The notes below the pieces were generated by a model. That model did not search any database. It saw only the letters and a program-made list of their open reading frames with translations, and had not been told where the DNA came from. The position numbers and the translations under genes are program-made. From NCBI GenBank assembly GCA_965229935.1, contig CBDDKB010000001.1:1-25929 (forward strand): a stretch of 25,929 bases of DNA, written 5' to 3'. Positions 15,565 to 23,975 of this stretch are shown here, piece by piece (the first letter of the stretch is position 1; every line of letters starts with the position of its first letter). This DNA is from SPJN01 sp965229935 (lineage in GTDB: Bacteria > Pseudomonadota > Alphaproteobacteria > SPJN01).

Positions 15565-17172
15565 ACGCAGGAATGCGGGAAGTTCAATATCTTCCTGTTC
15601 TTCAGGTGCCGCAGCAGGTGCAGCAGCAACAGCCGCCTGCGGTTGCGCGGACACGCGCACCTGCGGTTCAGGTGCCGGTGCTGCAGGTGCCGTGTTCATC
15701 ACAGGCTCCTGACGCGGCGCAGCTTCTTTGCGTTCAGCCTTACGGCCAAGGCCGAAACCAGCGACACGCTCAAGCAGACCGGGCTTGCGCTGCGGTTCCT
15801 GCGGTGCTGCGGCCTGCGGCTGTGGTGCCGGATCGGCAGCGACAGGGGCCTGTGCAACGGGAGCCTCAGCCATCGGCTGGCTTTCTTGCTGCGTCGGCTG
15901 TGCTTCTGTCATATCACCGAACAAGCTGGGTTCCTGTTCAGGCGCAGCAGCAGTTTCAGCAACCATCCCTGCATCTTCAGGTGAAGCGGCACCAACAACC
16001 GGGCGGGCAGGTTCAGGAGCGATGAAGGCATCATCGTCCATTTCTGCCTTAATCTCAGTTGCAGGCCGTGCAGCAGCTGTGGGTGCAGCCTGCGCCATCG
16101 GGCGCTGTGCAGGCGCTGCCTGTGCCGCTGGGCGCTGTTGCTGTTGCTGTTGCGGGCTGACGACGCGCAAAGGCGGACGCTGGCCCTGCGGCATGCCTGC
16201 TTCAAGTTCAGCCTCAATCCCTGTCGCCACAATAGACACGCGCATGCGGCCTTCCATGGCATCATTGAAGGTTGACCCCACAATGATATTGGCATCGGGA
16301 TCAACTTCTTCACGAATACGGTTGGCTGCGGCATCAACCTCATACAAAGTCATGTCCATACCGCCGGTGATATTGATCAACACACCGCGTGCGCCCTGCA
16401 TCGACACATCGTCAAGCAACGGGTTGGAGATAGCCGACTCTGCCGCGTCGATCGCACGGTTCTCGCCTTCTTCTTCGCCTGTGCCCATCATGGCTTTACC
16501 CATTTCCGCCATAACGGTTTTAATGTCGGCAAAGTCAAGATTGATCAGCCCCGGCATCACCATCAGGTCAGTGATACCACAAACGCCTGACCGCAGCACA
16601 TTGTCTGCCATCGCAAAGGCATCGGCGAATGTGGTTTGTTCATTGGCTAGGCGGAACAGATTCTGATTGGGAATAACAATCAGTGTATCCACATATTTCT
16701 GAAGCTCAGAAATACCGGCCTCTGCCGATTCCATGCGCCGTTTACCCTCATAGGCAAAGGGTTTGGTGACAACGCCAATGGTCAGGATACCGCGATCTTT
16801 CGCAGCCTGCGCAATAATCGGCGCCGCACCTGTTCCGGTGCCACCGCCCATACCGGCGGTGACAAACACCATGTGAGAGCCGTCGAGATGCGCATTGATT
16901 TCCTCAATCGCCTCCATCGCGGCCTGGGCACCAACATCAGGGCGCGCGCCCGCACCCAGCCCTTGGGTCAATTCCTGACCAAGCTGGATATGGTTCTGGG
17001 CAAGTGATTGGCCCAGCGCCTGTGCATCTGTGTTGGCAACAACGAACTCGACACCTTCGAGCCCGGCATCAATCATATTATTGACCCCGTTACCCCCGGC
17101 ACCGCCGACCCCGAACACCGTAATGCGGGGCGACAAATCCGAAGGTTGGGGCATACCGATATTGAGCGACAT
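15550..17172 (-). CDS. ftsZ: Cell division protein FtsZ
   Basis: FtsZ is the tubulin-like GTPase that forms the Z ring and guides septal wall synthesis. The GTPase domain spans about 15-325. The tubulin signature GGGTGTG is at 109-115 and the T7 loop NLDFADIKTVM at 211-221, with D213 and D216 for hydrolysis across the subunit interface. A disordered linker of about 200 residues rich in Ala, Pro and Gln follows, including a run of six Gln at 341-346 and a more ordered-looking basic stretch KPGLLERVAGFGLGRK at 463-478. The C-terminal peptide DIELPAFLRRQ (528-538) docks to FtsA and other partners. The 540-residue length suits alphaproteobacteria. AGGAAGGAA upstream of the ATG is a strong ribosome site. 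ftsZ follows ftsA by 49 nt and has its own 3' terminator. Confidence 0.98.
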   Translation of the reverse strand: MSLNIGMPQPSDLSPRITVFGVGGAGGNGVNNMIDAGLEGVEFVVANTDAQALGQSLAQNHIQLGQELTQGLGAGARPDVGAQAAMEAIEEINAHLDGSHMVFVTAGMGGGTGTGAAPIIAQAAKDRGILTIGVVTKPFAYEGKRRMESAEAGISELQKYVDTLIVIPNQNLFRLANEQTTFADAFAMADNVLRSGVCGITDLMVMPGLINLDFADIKTVMAEMGKAMMGTGEEEGENRAIDAAESAISNPLLDDVSMQGARGVLINITGGMDMTLYEVDAAANRIREEVDPDANIIVGSTFNDAMEGRMRVSIVATGIEAELEAGMPQGQRPPLRVVSPQQQQQQRPAAQAAPAQRPMAQAAPTAAARPATEIKAEMDDDAFIAPEPARPVVGAASPEDAGMVAETAAAPEQEPSLFGDMTEAQPTQQESQPMAEAPVAQAPVAADPAPQPQAAAPQEPQRKPGLLERVAGFGLGRKAERKEAAPRQEPVMNTAPAAPAPEPQVRVSAQPQAAVAAAPAAAPEEQEDIELPAFLRRQSN

Positions 17173-17221
17173 GGTCTGCTTCCTTCCTAATAAACGACAA
17201 TGGCTTGTGGGTTTGCTTGCA

Positions 17222-18532
17222 TCAAAAGGCCCTCTTCAACCATTGTCCGAAACGGGCAAAGGCAGAATGACCGCCAGCGGCATCCGCGGCGTCCTTCAAT
17301 TCCAATGCCTCAAGAGGGCTGCGCACTGCATAGCTGAGCAGTCCGCCGCAAGTTGCATAGCCGGGTTGATTGGCAATCTCCGGCAAATTAGTTAGGCGCA
17401 ATGGCCGATGGGCGAGCCGAACAGACTTGCCCATAATACGGTCGACTAGGCGGTCAACACCCGCCAACTGGCTGGCCCCACCTGTCAAAACAATATTTTG
17501 TCCCGCCAGCCTGTGCAGGCCAGCAGCCTTCAGCGTGTCATAGACCGCTTCCAAAGTTTCTTCGACGCGCGGGCCGATAAAGCCGGGCAAGGCAGACGCA
17601 TCGATCTGATAGGGTGGATGGTGCGGATCATCGCCATCCTGACGATACTCAACCTGTTTGCGCCCATCATTACCAATCAGCTCAGCACTGCCGTGACGAA
17701 CCTTGATCCGCTCCGCCTCTGCAAGGGAGGTGCGCAAACCATAGGCAAGGTCACTGGTTACATGGGCACCACCGCGCGGGATTGTGGCGGTATAGAGCAT
17801 GCAATTTTCATAGAACACACCGATGGAGGTTGTCCCCGCACCCATATCAATCAGGGTGGCGCCAAGGTCCATTTCTGTCTCGCTCAAAACGCCCATACCG
17901 CTGGCATAGGCAGTTGCGACCAAACCATCAACGCCAAGCGATGCGCTGTGCACCGCGGCCACCAAATTGCGCACAGGCCCTTGGGAGGCAGTGACGATGT
18001 GAAGGTTCACCCCAAGCTCGCTAGCGAACATGCCGCGCGGATCGCGCGACCCTGAATGTCCGTCAACAGTATAGCCTGTCGGGATAGAATGAATGATTTG
18101 CCGTTCGGTTGTGCTGGCTGCGGCAACCGCATCACGCAAGACGCGGGACAGATCACCATCCCCGATCCTGTGACCACCGACATTCACGCCCACCGAAACT
18201 GTGTGGCTGCGAATATCGCCACAGCTTACATTCACAAAAACGGAATCAATCTGCGTGCGGGCCATAACCTCGGCATTATCGACCGCAGCACGAATAGCCA
18301 TCGCGGTTGCGCCGACATCAACGACAACGCCATTTTTCAGGCCCTGACACATTTGATGACCAACGCCAGTGACACGAATTGACGGACCATGGTCTTCCAT
18401 CCGCTCACCCGCGATCGCAATGATGCAGGTGACTTTATAGCTTCCCACATCAAGCGCAGCGATCTGTACCGGACGGCCACCGCCACCCTGACCTGCAAGA
18501 CGCATGTGATATGTGGTTGGGGCGCGGGCCAT
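17222..18532 (-). CDS. ftsA: Cell division protein FtsA
   Basis: FtsA is the actin-fold protein that tethers FtsZ to the inner membrane and signals to the septal synthases. In its 436 residues, the first phosphate loop LDVGSYKV is at 27-34, the second region reads LIDMGAGTTSIGVF and the adenosine motif is LTGGASQLAG. The last residues (FARFGQWLKRAF) form the amphipathic membrane-targeting helix. An extra N-terminal stretch of about 20 residues precedes the fold. Its ATG shares one base with the ftsQ stop, showing coupled translation. Confidence 0.97.
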   Translation of the reverse strand: MARAPTTYHMRLAGQGGGGRPVQIAALDVGSYKVTCIIAIAGERMEDHGPSIRVTGVGHQMCQGLKNGVVVDVGATAMAIRAAVDNAEVMARTQIDSVFVNVSCGDIRSHTVSVGVNVGGHRIGDGDLSRVLRDAVAAASTTERQIIHSIPTGYTVDGHSGSRDPRGMFASELGVNLHIVTASQGPVRNLVAAVHSASLGVDGLVATAYASGMGVLSETEMDLGATLIDMGAGTTSIGVFYENCMLYTATIPRGGAHVTSDLAYGLRTSLAEAERIKVRHGSAELIGNDGRKQVEYRQDGDDPHHPPYQIDASALPGFIGPRVEETLEAVYDTLKAAGLHRLAGQNIVLTGGASQLAGVDRLVDRIMGKSVRLAHRPLRLTNLPEIANQPGYATCGGLLSYAVRSPLEALELKDAADAAGGHSAFARFGQWLKRAF

Positions 18533-19494
18533 CAGGCGTCCTCCCCACCGGCTTTAATGACTTCGATCCGGCTTTCCCGTCCGGGTGTCCCATCAGCCTT
18601 TTTTGCGCGAATGGTGATGCGAGAATCCTGTCGCAGATCGATCATATCGATATCGCGGCTAAGCAAGTCCTGCTCCTGCTGCAAATCAGACAGGAACGCC
18701 CATGCACGGGCCGGGTCAGCCTCAGGCAAGGCAATTGTGACACCGTTCGCCAAACGCACATTCCAACGCCGATTACCAACGCGGACAGCCGCATCAACCT
18801 TTGCGCCCAATTGCGGTTCGGCGCGCAACAGATCAAGAATTTCGGCAGCGTGATCAGGTGCACCATCGCCGGCGATAATCGGCAAGGCAGCATGGGGCCC
18901 AAGATCTACCCCGGCAATCACAACACCTTCGCGATCAATCAAGCTCAATTTACTCTGGCGCTGCCAAATGGCAAAAGGCTCACGTTCAATCAAAACCACA
19001 TGTACCGTGTCAGGCAACAAGCGCGCGACCCGCGCCTCTGCCACCCAGGGCAATGCTTCAAGCCGCGCTTTAGACTCTGCAGGGTCTAACGACATAATCG
19101 GCATGTCACGCTTGATGCGAAGGGCGGCCATCAACTCTTCCCGGCTGGTGCGATGACGGCCCGCAACTGTTACATCATCGACCACAAACCCAGCACTGAC
19201 CAAGGTCTGCTGCACTGTCTGCGACACCCACTGTTCCGTGCGATCAGGGATCGTGCTGTTCGCCACCGCGATGCCAAGCGCACCCGCGGTGAACATGGCA
19301 AGGCCTGCATAACTGCTGCGACGCAACACTATTGAACGGCCCCAAAGACGAGTAAAGCGCTGCCACAGGCTGGGCCCCTGCACGCCCATACGCTTGCTGC
19401 CCGGCGTTGCCACCTTAGCCGCGCGCGCGCCTGCCCGTTGCGGCTTTTGCGGTGCCGTCCGCGCCTTGGATTTATTGCCGCCTATCTTTGGCAT
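18532..19494 (-). CDS. ftsQ: Cell division protein FtsQ
   Basis: FtsQ is a bitopic inner-membrane protein that links the cytoplasmic and periplasmic halves of the divisome. It has 320 residues from the chosen start. Residues 1-58 are cytoplasmic and very basic. One transmembrane segment lies at about 61-80 (YAGLAMFTAGALGIAVA). A POTRA domain follows at about 103-171 (FVVDDVTVAGRHRTSREEL to VVLIEREPFAIW), and the FtsQ-type beta domain ends the protein. The ATG at 19494 is preferred because GGAGGA sits 6 nt before it; a TTG at 19521 would add nine residues and lacks such a site. The gene overlaps the ddl 3' end by 13 nt. Confidence 0.94.
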   Translation of the reverse strand: MPKIGGNKSKARTAPQKPQRAGARAAKVATPGSKRMGVQGPSLWQRFTRLWGRSIVLRRSSYAGLAMFTAGALGIAVANSTIPDRTEQWVSQTVQQTLVSAGFVVDDVTVAGRHRTSREELMAALRIKRDMPIMSLDPAESKARLEALPWVAEARVARLLPDTVHVVLIEREPFAIWQRQSKLSLIDREGVVIAGVDLGPHAALPIIAGDGAPDHAAEILDLLRAEPQLGAKVDAAVRVGNRRWNVRLANGVTIALPEADPARAWAFLSDLQQEQDLLSRDIDMIDLRQDSRITIRAKKADGTPGRESRIEVIKAGGEDA

Positions 19495-20438
19495 GAGGCG
19501 TCCTCCACCATCCAGCGGCAAAGATCCGAAAAGCTGTAGCCTTTCGTAACAGCAAGCTCAGGCACCAACGATGTCGGCGTCATACCTGGCTGTGTATTGG
19601 TTTCCAACACATAAAGCGCAGGCGTTCCGTCTGTCAGTTCGCCAGCCTCATCAAAGCGGATATCGGTTCGCGTCACGCCGCGACAGCCCAACACCTGATG
19701 GGCCTGTTCACCCAGCCGTTCTGCTTCACGATAAGTGTCATCATTAATGGGCGCAGGGATAATATGATCAGACCCGCCTGCTGCATATTTGGCATCAAAA
19801 TCATAAAATCCCTCAGCCGGGATAATCTCAACCACACCAAGAGACTTGCCGTTCATAACCGCAACAGACAGTTCACGCCCCGGCACGAACTGTTCGACCA
19901 ACACTTCATCGCCATAATGCCAGTCTGGATCGTTCAAGGCCTTGGCGGCGAAATTATCACCTTCGCGTACAATCATCACACCAACGGATGAGCCTTCGGC
20001 GATCGGCTTCACCACATAAGGGGTGGGCATCACATTGTCGTTCGCGAAATCCTCACGGGCGACCGTCTTGCCCTCTGCAACACGAATATTGTTCGCAGCA
20101 AAGATCATTCGCGCGCGGGCCTTGTCCATCGCAAGGGCTGAGGCTAACACGCCTGAATGCGTATAAGGAATGCCCAGTGTTTCAAGCAGCCCCTGCACCT
20201 GACCGTCTTCGCCCCACGGGCCATGAAGTCCGTTAAAAACAATATCGGGTTGTAGTGAGGTGAGCTGACCGATCACATCATCGGCTGCATCAACCTCGCT
20301 AACCTTAAAACCTGCTTGACGCAACCCTTCTGCGCAGGCACGCCCGGTGACCAGCGAAATTTCACGTTCTGACGAAGTGCCACCCATCAACACAGCAATG
20401 TGAGACTCAGGGCTGATCATTGTCGATGTATTTGTCAT
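19482..20438 (-). CDS. ddl: D-alanine--D-alanine ligase
   Basis: Ddl is an ATP-grasp enzyme that joins two D-alanines for the peptidoglycan stem peptide. It has 318 residues. The N-terminal motif GGTSSEREISL holds the conserved Glu, HGPWGEDG follows, and VKPIAEGSSVGV is the ATP/substrate loop. VLETNTQPGMTPTSLVPE near the C-terminus has the Mg2+-binding Glu and Asn. The arrangement is the ddlB type found in dcw clusters. The start overlaps the murB stop as ATGA, with GGGGAGGGGG just upstream as ribosome site. Confidence 0.97.
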   Translation of the reverse strand: MTNTSTMISPESHIAVLMGGTSSEREISLVTGRACAEGLRQAGFKVSEVDAADDVIGQLTSLQPDIVFNGLHGPWGEDGQVQGLLETLGIPYTHSGVLASALAMDKARARMIFAANNIRVAEGKTVAREDFANDNVMPTPYVVKPIAEGSSVGVMIVREGDNFAAKALNDPDWHYGDEVLVEQFVPGRELSVAVMNGKSLGVVEIIPAEGFYDFDAKYAAGGSDHIIPAPINDDTYREAERLGEQAHQVLGCRGVTRTDIRFDEAGELTDGTPALYVLETNTQPGMTPTSLVPELAVTKGYSFSDLCRWMVEDASCQR

Positions 20439-21403
20439 GCCCCCTCCCCTTTTATTGCTGCATCACCGATGCGCTTAATTTCCCAATGAAGATCAACCCC
20501 GGACTGGTCCTTCACACGCGCCCGGACGGTCTCTCCCAATTCTTCAAGGTCTGCTGCGGTCGCATCCCCTGTATTGATCAAAAAATTGCAATGTTGAGTG
20601 GACACCATTGCGCCCCTGATTCGCAATCCACGACATTGTGCTGCGTCAATCAATTGCCACGCTTTTTTGCCCTTGCTTTCCACCAAATCAGGGTTCTTGA
20701 ACGTGCTACCCCCGGTGCGTTCGCGAATCGGTTGGCTGTCTTCGCGGGCGGCCATGATTTGGTCCATACGGGCCGTAATCTCATCCGCATTTCCCTGTGT
20801 GCCACGCAACAAGGCACGGGTCCAAATCACAGGCATGGGCGGATTTGACTGCCGATAGCTATAGCCCAATTCATCAGGCTGAAACTCATGGATCGTACCG
20901 TCAAAATCAATTGCTCGGGCGCTAACCAGTTGATTAGATAGATCATTTTCATAGGCACCTGCATTCATGGTCAGCGCACCACCTATACTGCCTGGGATCC
21001 CGCGCAGGAATTCCAACCCGGCAATACCAACTTTTGCCGCCGCCTGCGCCACACGCGCATCAAGCGCCGCGGCACCTGCAGATACCTCTCCCGTCTGGGG
21101 GTCACATTCAACCGCTGCAAAGCCCTTACCCAGCCGAATCACCAGGCCGCGAATGCCGCCATCGCGAATAATCACGTTGGAGCCGACGCCCAAAACGGTG
21201 ATAGGAATATTTTTTGGCGTTGCAGACAAAAGCGCGGCCAACTCATCCTCATTTTGCGGATTGGCAAAAATATCTGCCGGACCACCGACCCGGAACCAAG
21301 TGAAGGGTGCGAGATCGACGCCCCGCTCAACACGCGCGCAAACTGCCTGTAAGCGCACAGTCAGATCATCAAGATCAGATTTATGAAGCGGGGCAACCGT
21401 CAC
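20435..21403 (-). CDS. murB: UDP-N-acetylenolpyruvoylglucosamine reductase
   Basis: MurB is the FAD-dependent enzyme that reduces UDP-GlcNAc-enolpyruvate to UDP-N-acetylmuramate with NADPH. From the GTG start it has 322 residues. FAD contacts are TWFRVGGPA near 35-43, GVGSN at 72-76 and IPGSIGGALTMNAGAY near 136-151. The proton-donor serine is S233 in GGSTFKNP, and E308 in HWEIKRIG is the conserved C-terminal acid. A longer reading frame opens at an ATG at 21445 inside murC. The GTG at 21403 is preferred: it makes a 4-nt GTGA overlap with the murC stop, has GAGGTGG 4 nt upstream, and removes an unconserved N-terminus. Confidence 0.95.
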   Translation of the reverse strand: MTVAPLHKSDLDDLTVRLQAVCARVERGVDLAPFTWFRVGGPADIFANPQNEDELAALLSATPKNIPITVLGVGSNVIIRDGGIRGLVIRLGKGFAAVECDPQTGEVSAGAAALDARVAQAAAKVGIAGLEFLRGIPGSIGGALTMNAGAYENDLSNQLVSARAIDFDGTIHEFQPDELGYSYRQSNPPMPVIWTRALLRGTQGNADEITARMDQIMAAREDSQPIRERTGGSTFKNPDLVESKGKKAWQLIDAAQCRGLRIRGAMVSTQHCNFLINTGDATAADLEELGETVRARVKDQSGVDLHWEIKRIGDAAIKGEGA

Positions 21404-22809
21404 TTCGCCACCTCTTCCCAGGCACCGGGCAGCGCATAGGCCCATCGCGAAATAGATCCCGCCCCCATCAAAACAACGACATCGGCATCCGCCGCGTGGT
21501 CATGCAACGTGGCGGCAAGAGCAGATTCAGCGTCCAAGGCGATGACATTGCGATGGCCGCGCGCTTTCAACCCTTCCACTAAAGACAGCTTGTCATAGCC
21601 TTTGATCGGGGCTTCGCCTGCCTCATAAACATCGGCAACAACAACAAGATCAGCGTCATTAAAGGCTGTGCAGAATTCGTCAAACAGATCGCGCAACCGT
21701 GTATAGCGATGGGGCTGTACCACTGCTACGACCTTGCCGTCATAGGCCTGTCGGGCCGCACTCAACACCGCCTTAATTTCAACAGGGTGATGGGCGTAAT
21801 CATCAATAATATCGGTGGTGTTGTGCGTGCCGACCTTGGTGAAACGGCGCTTCACACCGCCAAAGCCTGCTAAGCCTTTTTTGATCGCAGCGATATCAAT
21901 GCCAAGCTCTAACGCAACGGCAATCGCCCCAGTCGCATTTTGAACATTGTGTTGCCCGGGCATAGGGAATACCAACCCGTCGATTTTGTTTTCTTCGCCA
22001 GTGCGAGGGTCACGATGCAACAAATTGAACTGCGCTGCGCCACCAAAAAAAGTCAGATCCTGAATTGCCAGATCAGCCTGCGCCGAAAATCCATATGTCG
22101 TGATTTTACGGTCATGCAGCGCGCCCAACATTGTCTGCACATTTTCATCATCAATGCACAATGCTGCGAAACCATAAAACGGAATGGTCGCCACAAAATT
22201 GTGAAACGCCTGCTTCAACGCATCAAAGCTGCCATAATGGTCCAGATGTTCAGGATCGATATTGGTCACGATGGCTGCAGTGTGGGGCAAGCGATTAAAA
22301 GTGCCGTCAGATTCATCAGCCTCAACCACCATCCATTCGCCCTCGCCCATGCGGGCATTGGTGCCATAGGCATTGATGATGCCGCCATTAATTACTGTGG
22401 GGTCAAGGCCGCCTGCTTCCATCAAGGCTGCAACGATTGAGGTCGTTGTGGTTTTGCCATGCGTACCACCAACGGCGACAGACCATTTAAGGCGCATAAG
22501 TTCGGCCAACATTTCAGCCCGGCGAATGACAGGAATGTTCCGTTCGCGTGCCGCAACAACTTCTGCATTGTCTGACTTCACCGCGGTTGAGATAACGACA
22601 ACTTCCGCATCACCAAGATTGTCACCATCATGACCTTGATAGATCGTTGCCCCCAACCCTTCTAAACGCTGGGCATTAGCGTTCCGCGACAGGTCAGACC
22701 CCTGCACCTGATAGCCAAGATTTAGCAGCATTTCTGCAATGCCGCTCATCCCTATGCCGCCAATACCGACGAAATGAATGGGCGCAAGATTACGTGGCAA
22801 TTGCATCAT
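21400..22809 (-). CDS. murC: UDP-N-acetylmuramate--L-alanine ligase
   Basis: MurC adds L-alanine to UDP-MurNAc, the first step of stem-peptide assembly. It has 469 residues. The N-terminal Rossmann motif FVGIGGIGMSGIAEMLLN is at 13-30, the ATP loop GGTHGKTTT at 114-122 and the acidic EADESDGTF in the central domain. YAHHPVEIKAVL marks the C-terminal domain, all specific for MurC. The ATG overlaps the ftsW stop as ATGA; a second ATG directly follows and could serve equally. In most dcw clusters murG would precede this gene, and here it does not. Confidence 0.97.
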   Translation of the reverse strand: MMQLPRNLAPIHFVGIGGIGMSGIAEMLLNLGYQVQGSDLSRNANAQRLEGLGATIYQGHDGDNLGDAEVVVISTAVKSDNAEVVAARERNIPVIRRAEMLAELMRLKWSVAVGGTHGKTTTTSIVAALMEAGGLDPTVINGGIINAYGTNARMGEGEWMVVEADESDGTFNRLPHTAAIVTNIDPEHLDHYGSFDALKQAFHNFVATIPFYGFAALCIDDENVQTMLGALHDRKITTYGFSAQADLAIQDLTFFGGAAQFNLLHRDPRTGEENKIDGLVFPMPGQHNVQNATGAIAVALELGIDIAAIKKGLAGFGGVKRRFTKVGTHNTTDIIDDYAHHPVEIKAVLSAARQAYDGKVVAVVQPHRYTRLRDLFDEFCTAFNDADLVVVADVYEAGEAPIKGYDKLSLVEGLKARGHRNVIALDAESALAATLHDHAADADVVVLMGAGSISRWAYALPGAWEEVAK

Positions 22810-23975
22810 CGGCTCATTCCCATAAATGAAAATCCAGTTGTGCCGATGGGTGAGCTTTGCGCCAACCGACCTGGCAGTCGCCGCCTTGTCAGGGCAAGCA
22901 AAAAGCCCATCCCGATTCCCAAGGCCAGCAATGATGATCCGCCATAGGAGATAAAGGGCAGCGTCATCCCTTTCGACGGCACAAGATCAAGATTAACCGC
23001 AAGATTGATAGACGCCTGAATGCCAAAGCTGACGACAAGCCCGCCGGTTGCAAGCTGCACAAACAGGTCAGATGAATCATGTGACAAGGACAATCCCCGC
23101 AGCATGATCCCCAAATAGACCATCAGAATCAGCAGACACACAATGGCGCCCAACTCCTCCCCCGCTACGGCAAATATATAATCAGTATGCGCATCAGGTA
23201 GTTGCGATTTGACAATCCCTTCGCCGGGGCCACGTCCAAATAGGCCCCCGGCAGCAAAGGCATCATAGGCCCTCTCCACCTGGTAATTTTCGCTCGATGG
23301 ATCTAGGAAGCGATCAATACGCGCCGTCACATGGGGCATAAACATATAGATCAGCACAAGCCCACCCATCGCAGCAATGCCGAGACCGATCACGATCAGG
23401 AAAGGCAGGCCCGCCATGAATAGCTGTGCCCCAAAGGCGATTGAGATCAAAACCGTTTGGCCAAAATCCTTTTGCGCCAGCACCAGCCCTGCACACACAA
23501 GATAAACCACGCCGATCAACAGATAACCCGCCTTCTCATCCTCGCGCCGCGCGGCTGCCAGCAAGGCCGCGGTGCAGATAATCAGTCCCGGCTTCAACAA
23601 TTCTGAAGGCTGAAGGGAGAATGGCCCGATAAACAACCAACGTGTTGCGCCGTTGACTTCCGGCGAAAACAAGTGGGTTGCCACCACCAGCATCATGGCA
23701 CCGACAAGAAGCAACAGCCCAAGGCGCTTGATCTCGCGCACATCCAACATGGATAGTGTCAGCATAACGCCCAATGCGGGGATCAAAAAAATCATCTGCC
23801 GAATAACAAAATGCCATGTGCTGAGCCCTAAACGCCCAGCAGCACCTGGCCCGGCTGCAAAAATCATCAATATGCCGATCATAATCAACAAGGTCAGCGC
23901 GCCAAGCAGGGGCCGATCAATCGTGCGCCACCATTCGGCAATGCGGCTTGTATCACTACGCAAAAAAGGCGTCAT
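22806..23975 (-). CDS. ftsW: Septal peptidoglycan polymerase FtsW (SEDS family)
   Basis: FtsW is a multi-pass inner-membrane glycosyltransferase that polymerises lipid II at the septum with its partner PBP. It has 389 residues and about ten hydrophobic segments. Family motifs are NGATRWLFIGPFSLQPSE at 108-125, LPDAHTDYIFAVAGEELG at 259-276 with the proposed catalytic Asp D265, and PFISYGGSS at 340-348. At 168-172 it reads QKDFG where QPDFG is the common form. The start overlaps the murD stop as ATGA and the stop overlaps murC as ATGA, leaving no room for murG. Confidence 0.95.
   Translation of the reverse strand: MTPFLRSDTSRIAEWWRTIDRPLLGALTLLIMIGILMIFAAGPGAAGRLGLSTWHFVIRQMIFLIPALGVMLTLSMLDVREIKRLGLLLLVGAMMLVVATHLFSPEVNGATRWLFIGPFSLQPSELLKPGLIICTAALLAAARREDEKAGYLLIGVVYLVCAGLVLAQKDFGQTVLISIAFGAQLFMAGLPFLIVIGLGIAAMGGLVLIYMFMPHVTARIDRFLDPSSENYQVERAYDAFAAGGLFGRGPGEGIVKSQLPDAHTDYIFAVAGEELGAIVCLLILMVYLGIMLRGLSLSHDSSDLFVQLATGGLVVSFGIQASINLAVNLDLVPSKGMTLPFISYGGSSLLALGIGMGFLLALTRRRLPGRLAQSSPIGTTGFSFMGMSR

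Noticed and set aside
15728..16666. A 312-codon open frame on the + strand opposite ftsZ
   Set aside because: Its protein is a Ser/Ala/Cys-rich mirror of the biased ftsZ linker and GTPase codons and resembles no family; the ftsZ strand is clearly the coding one.
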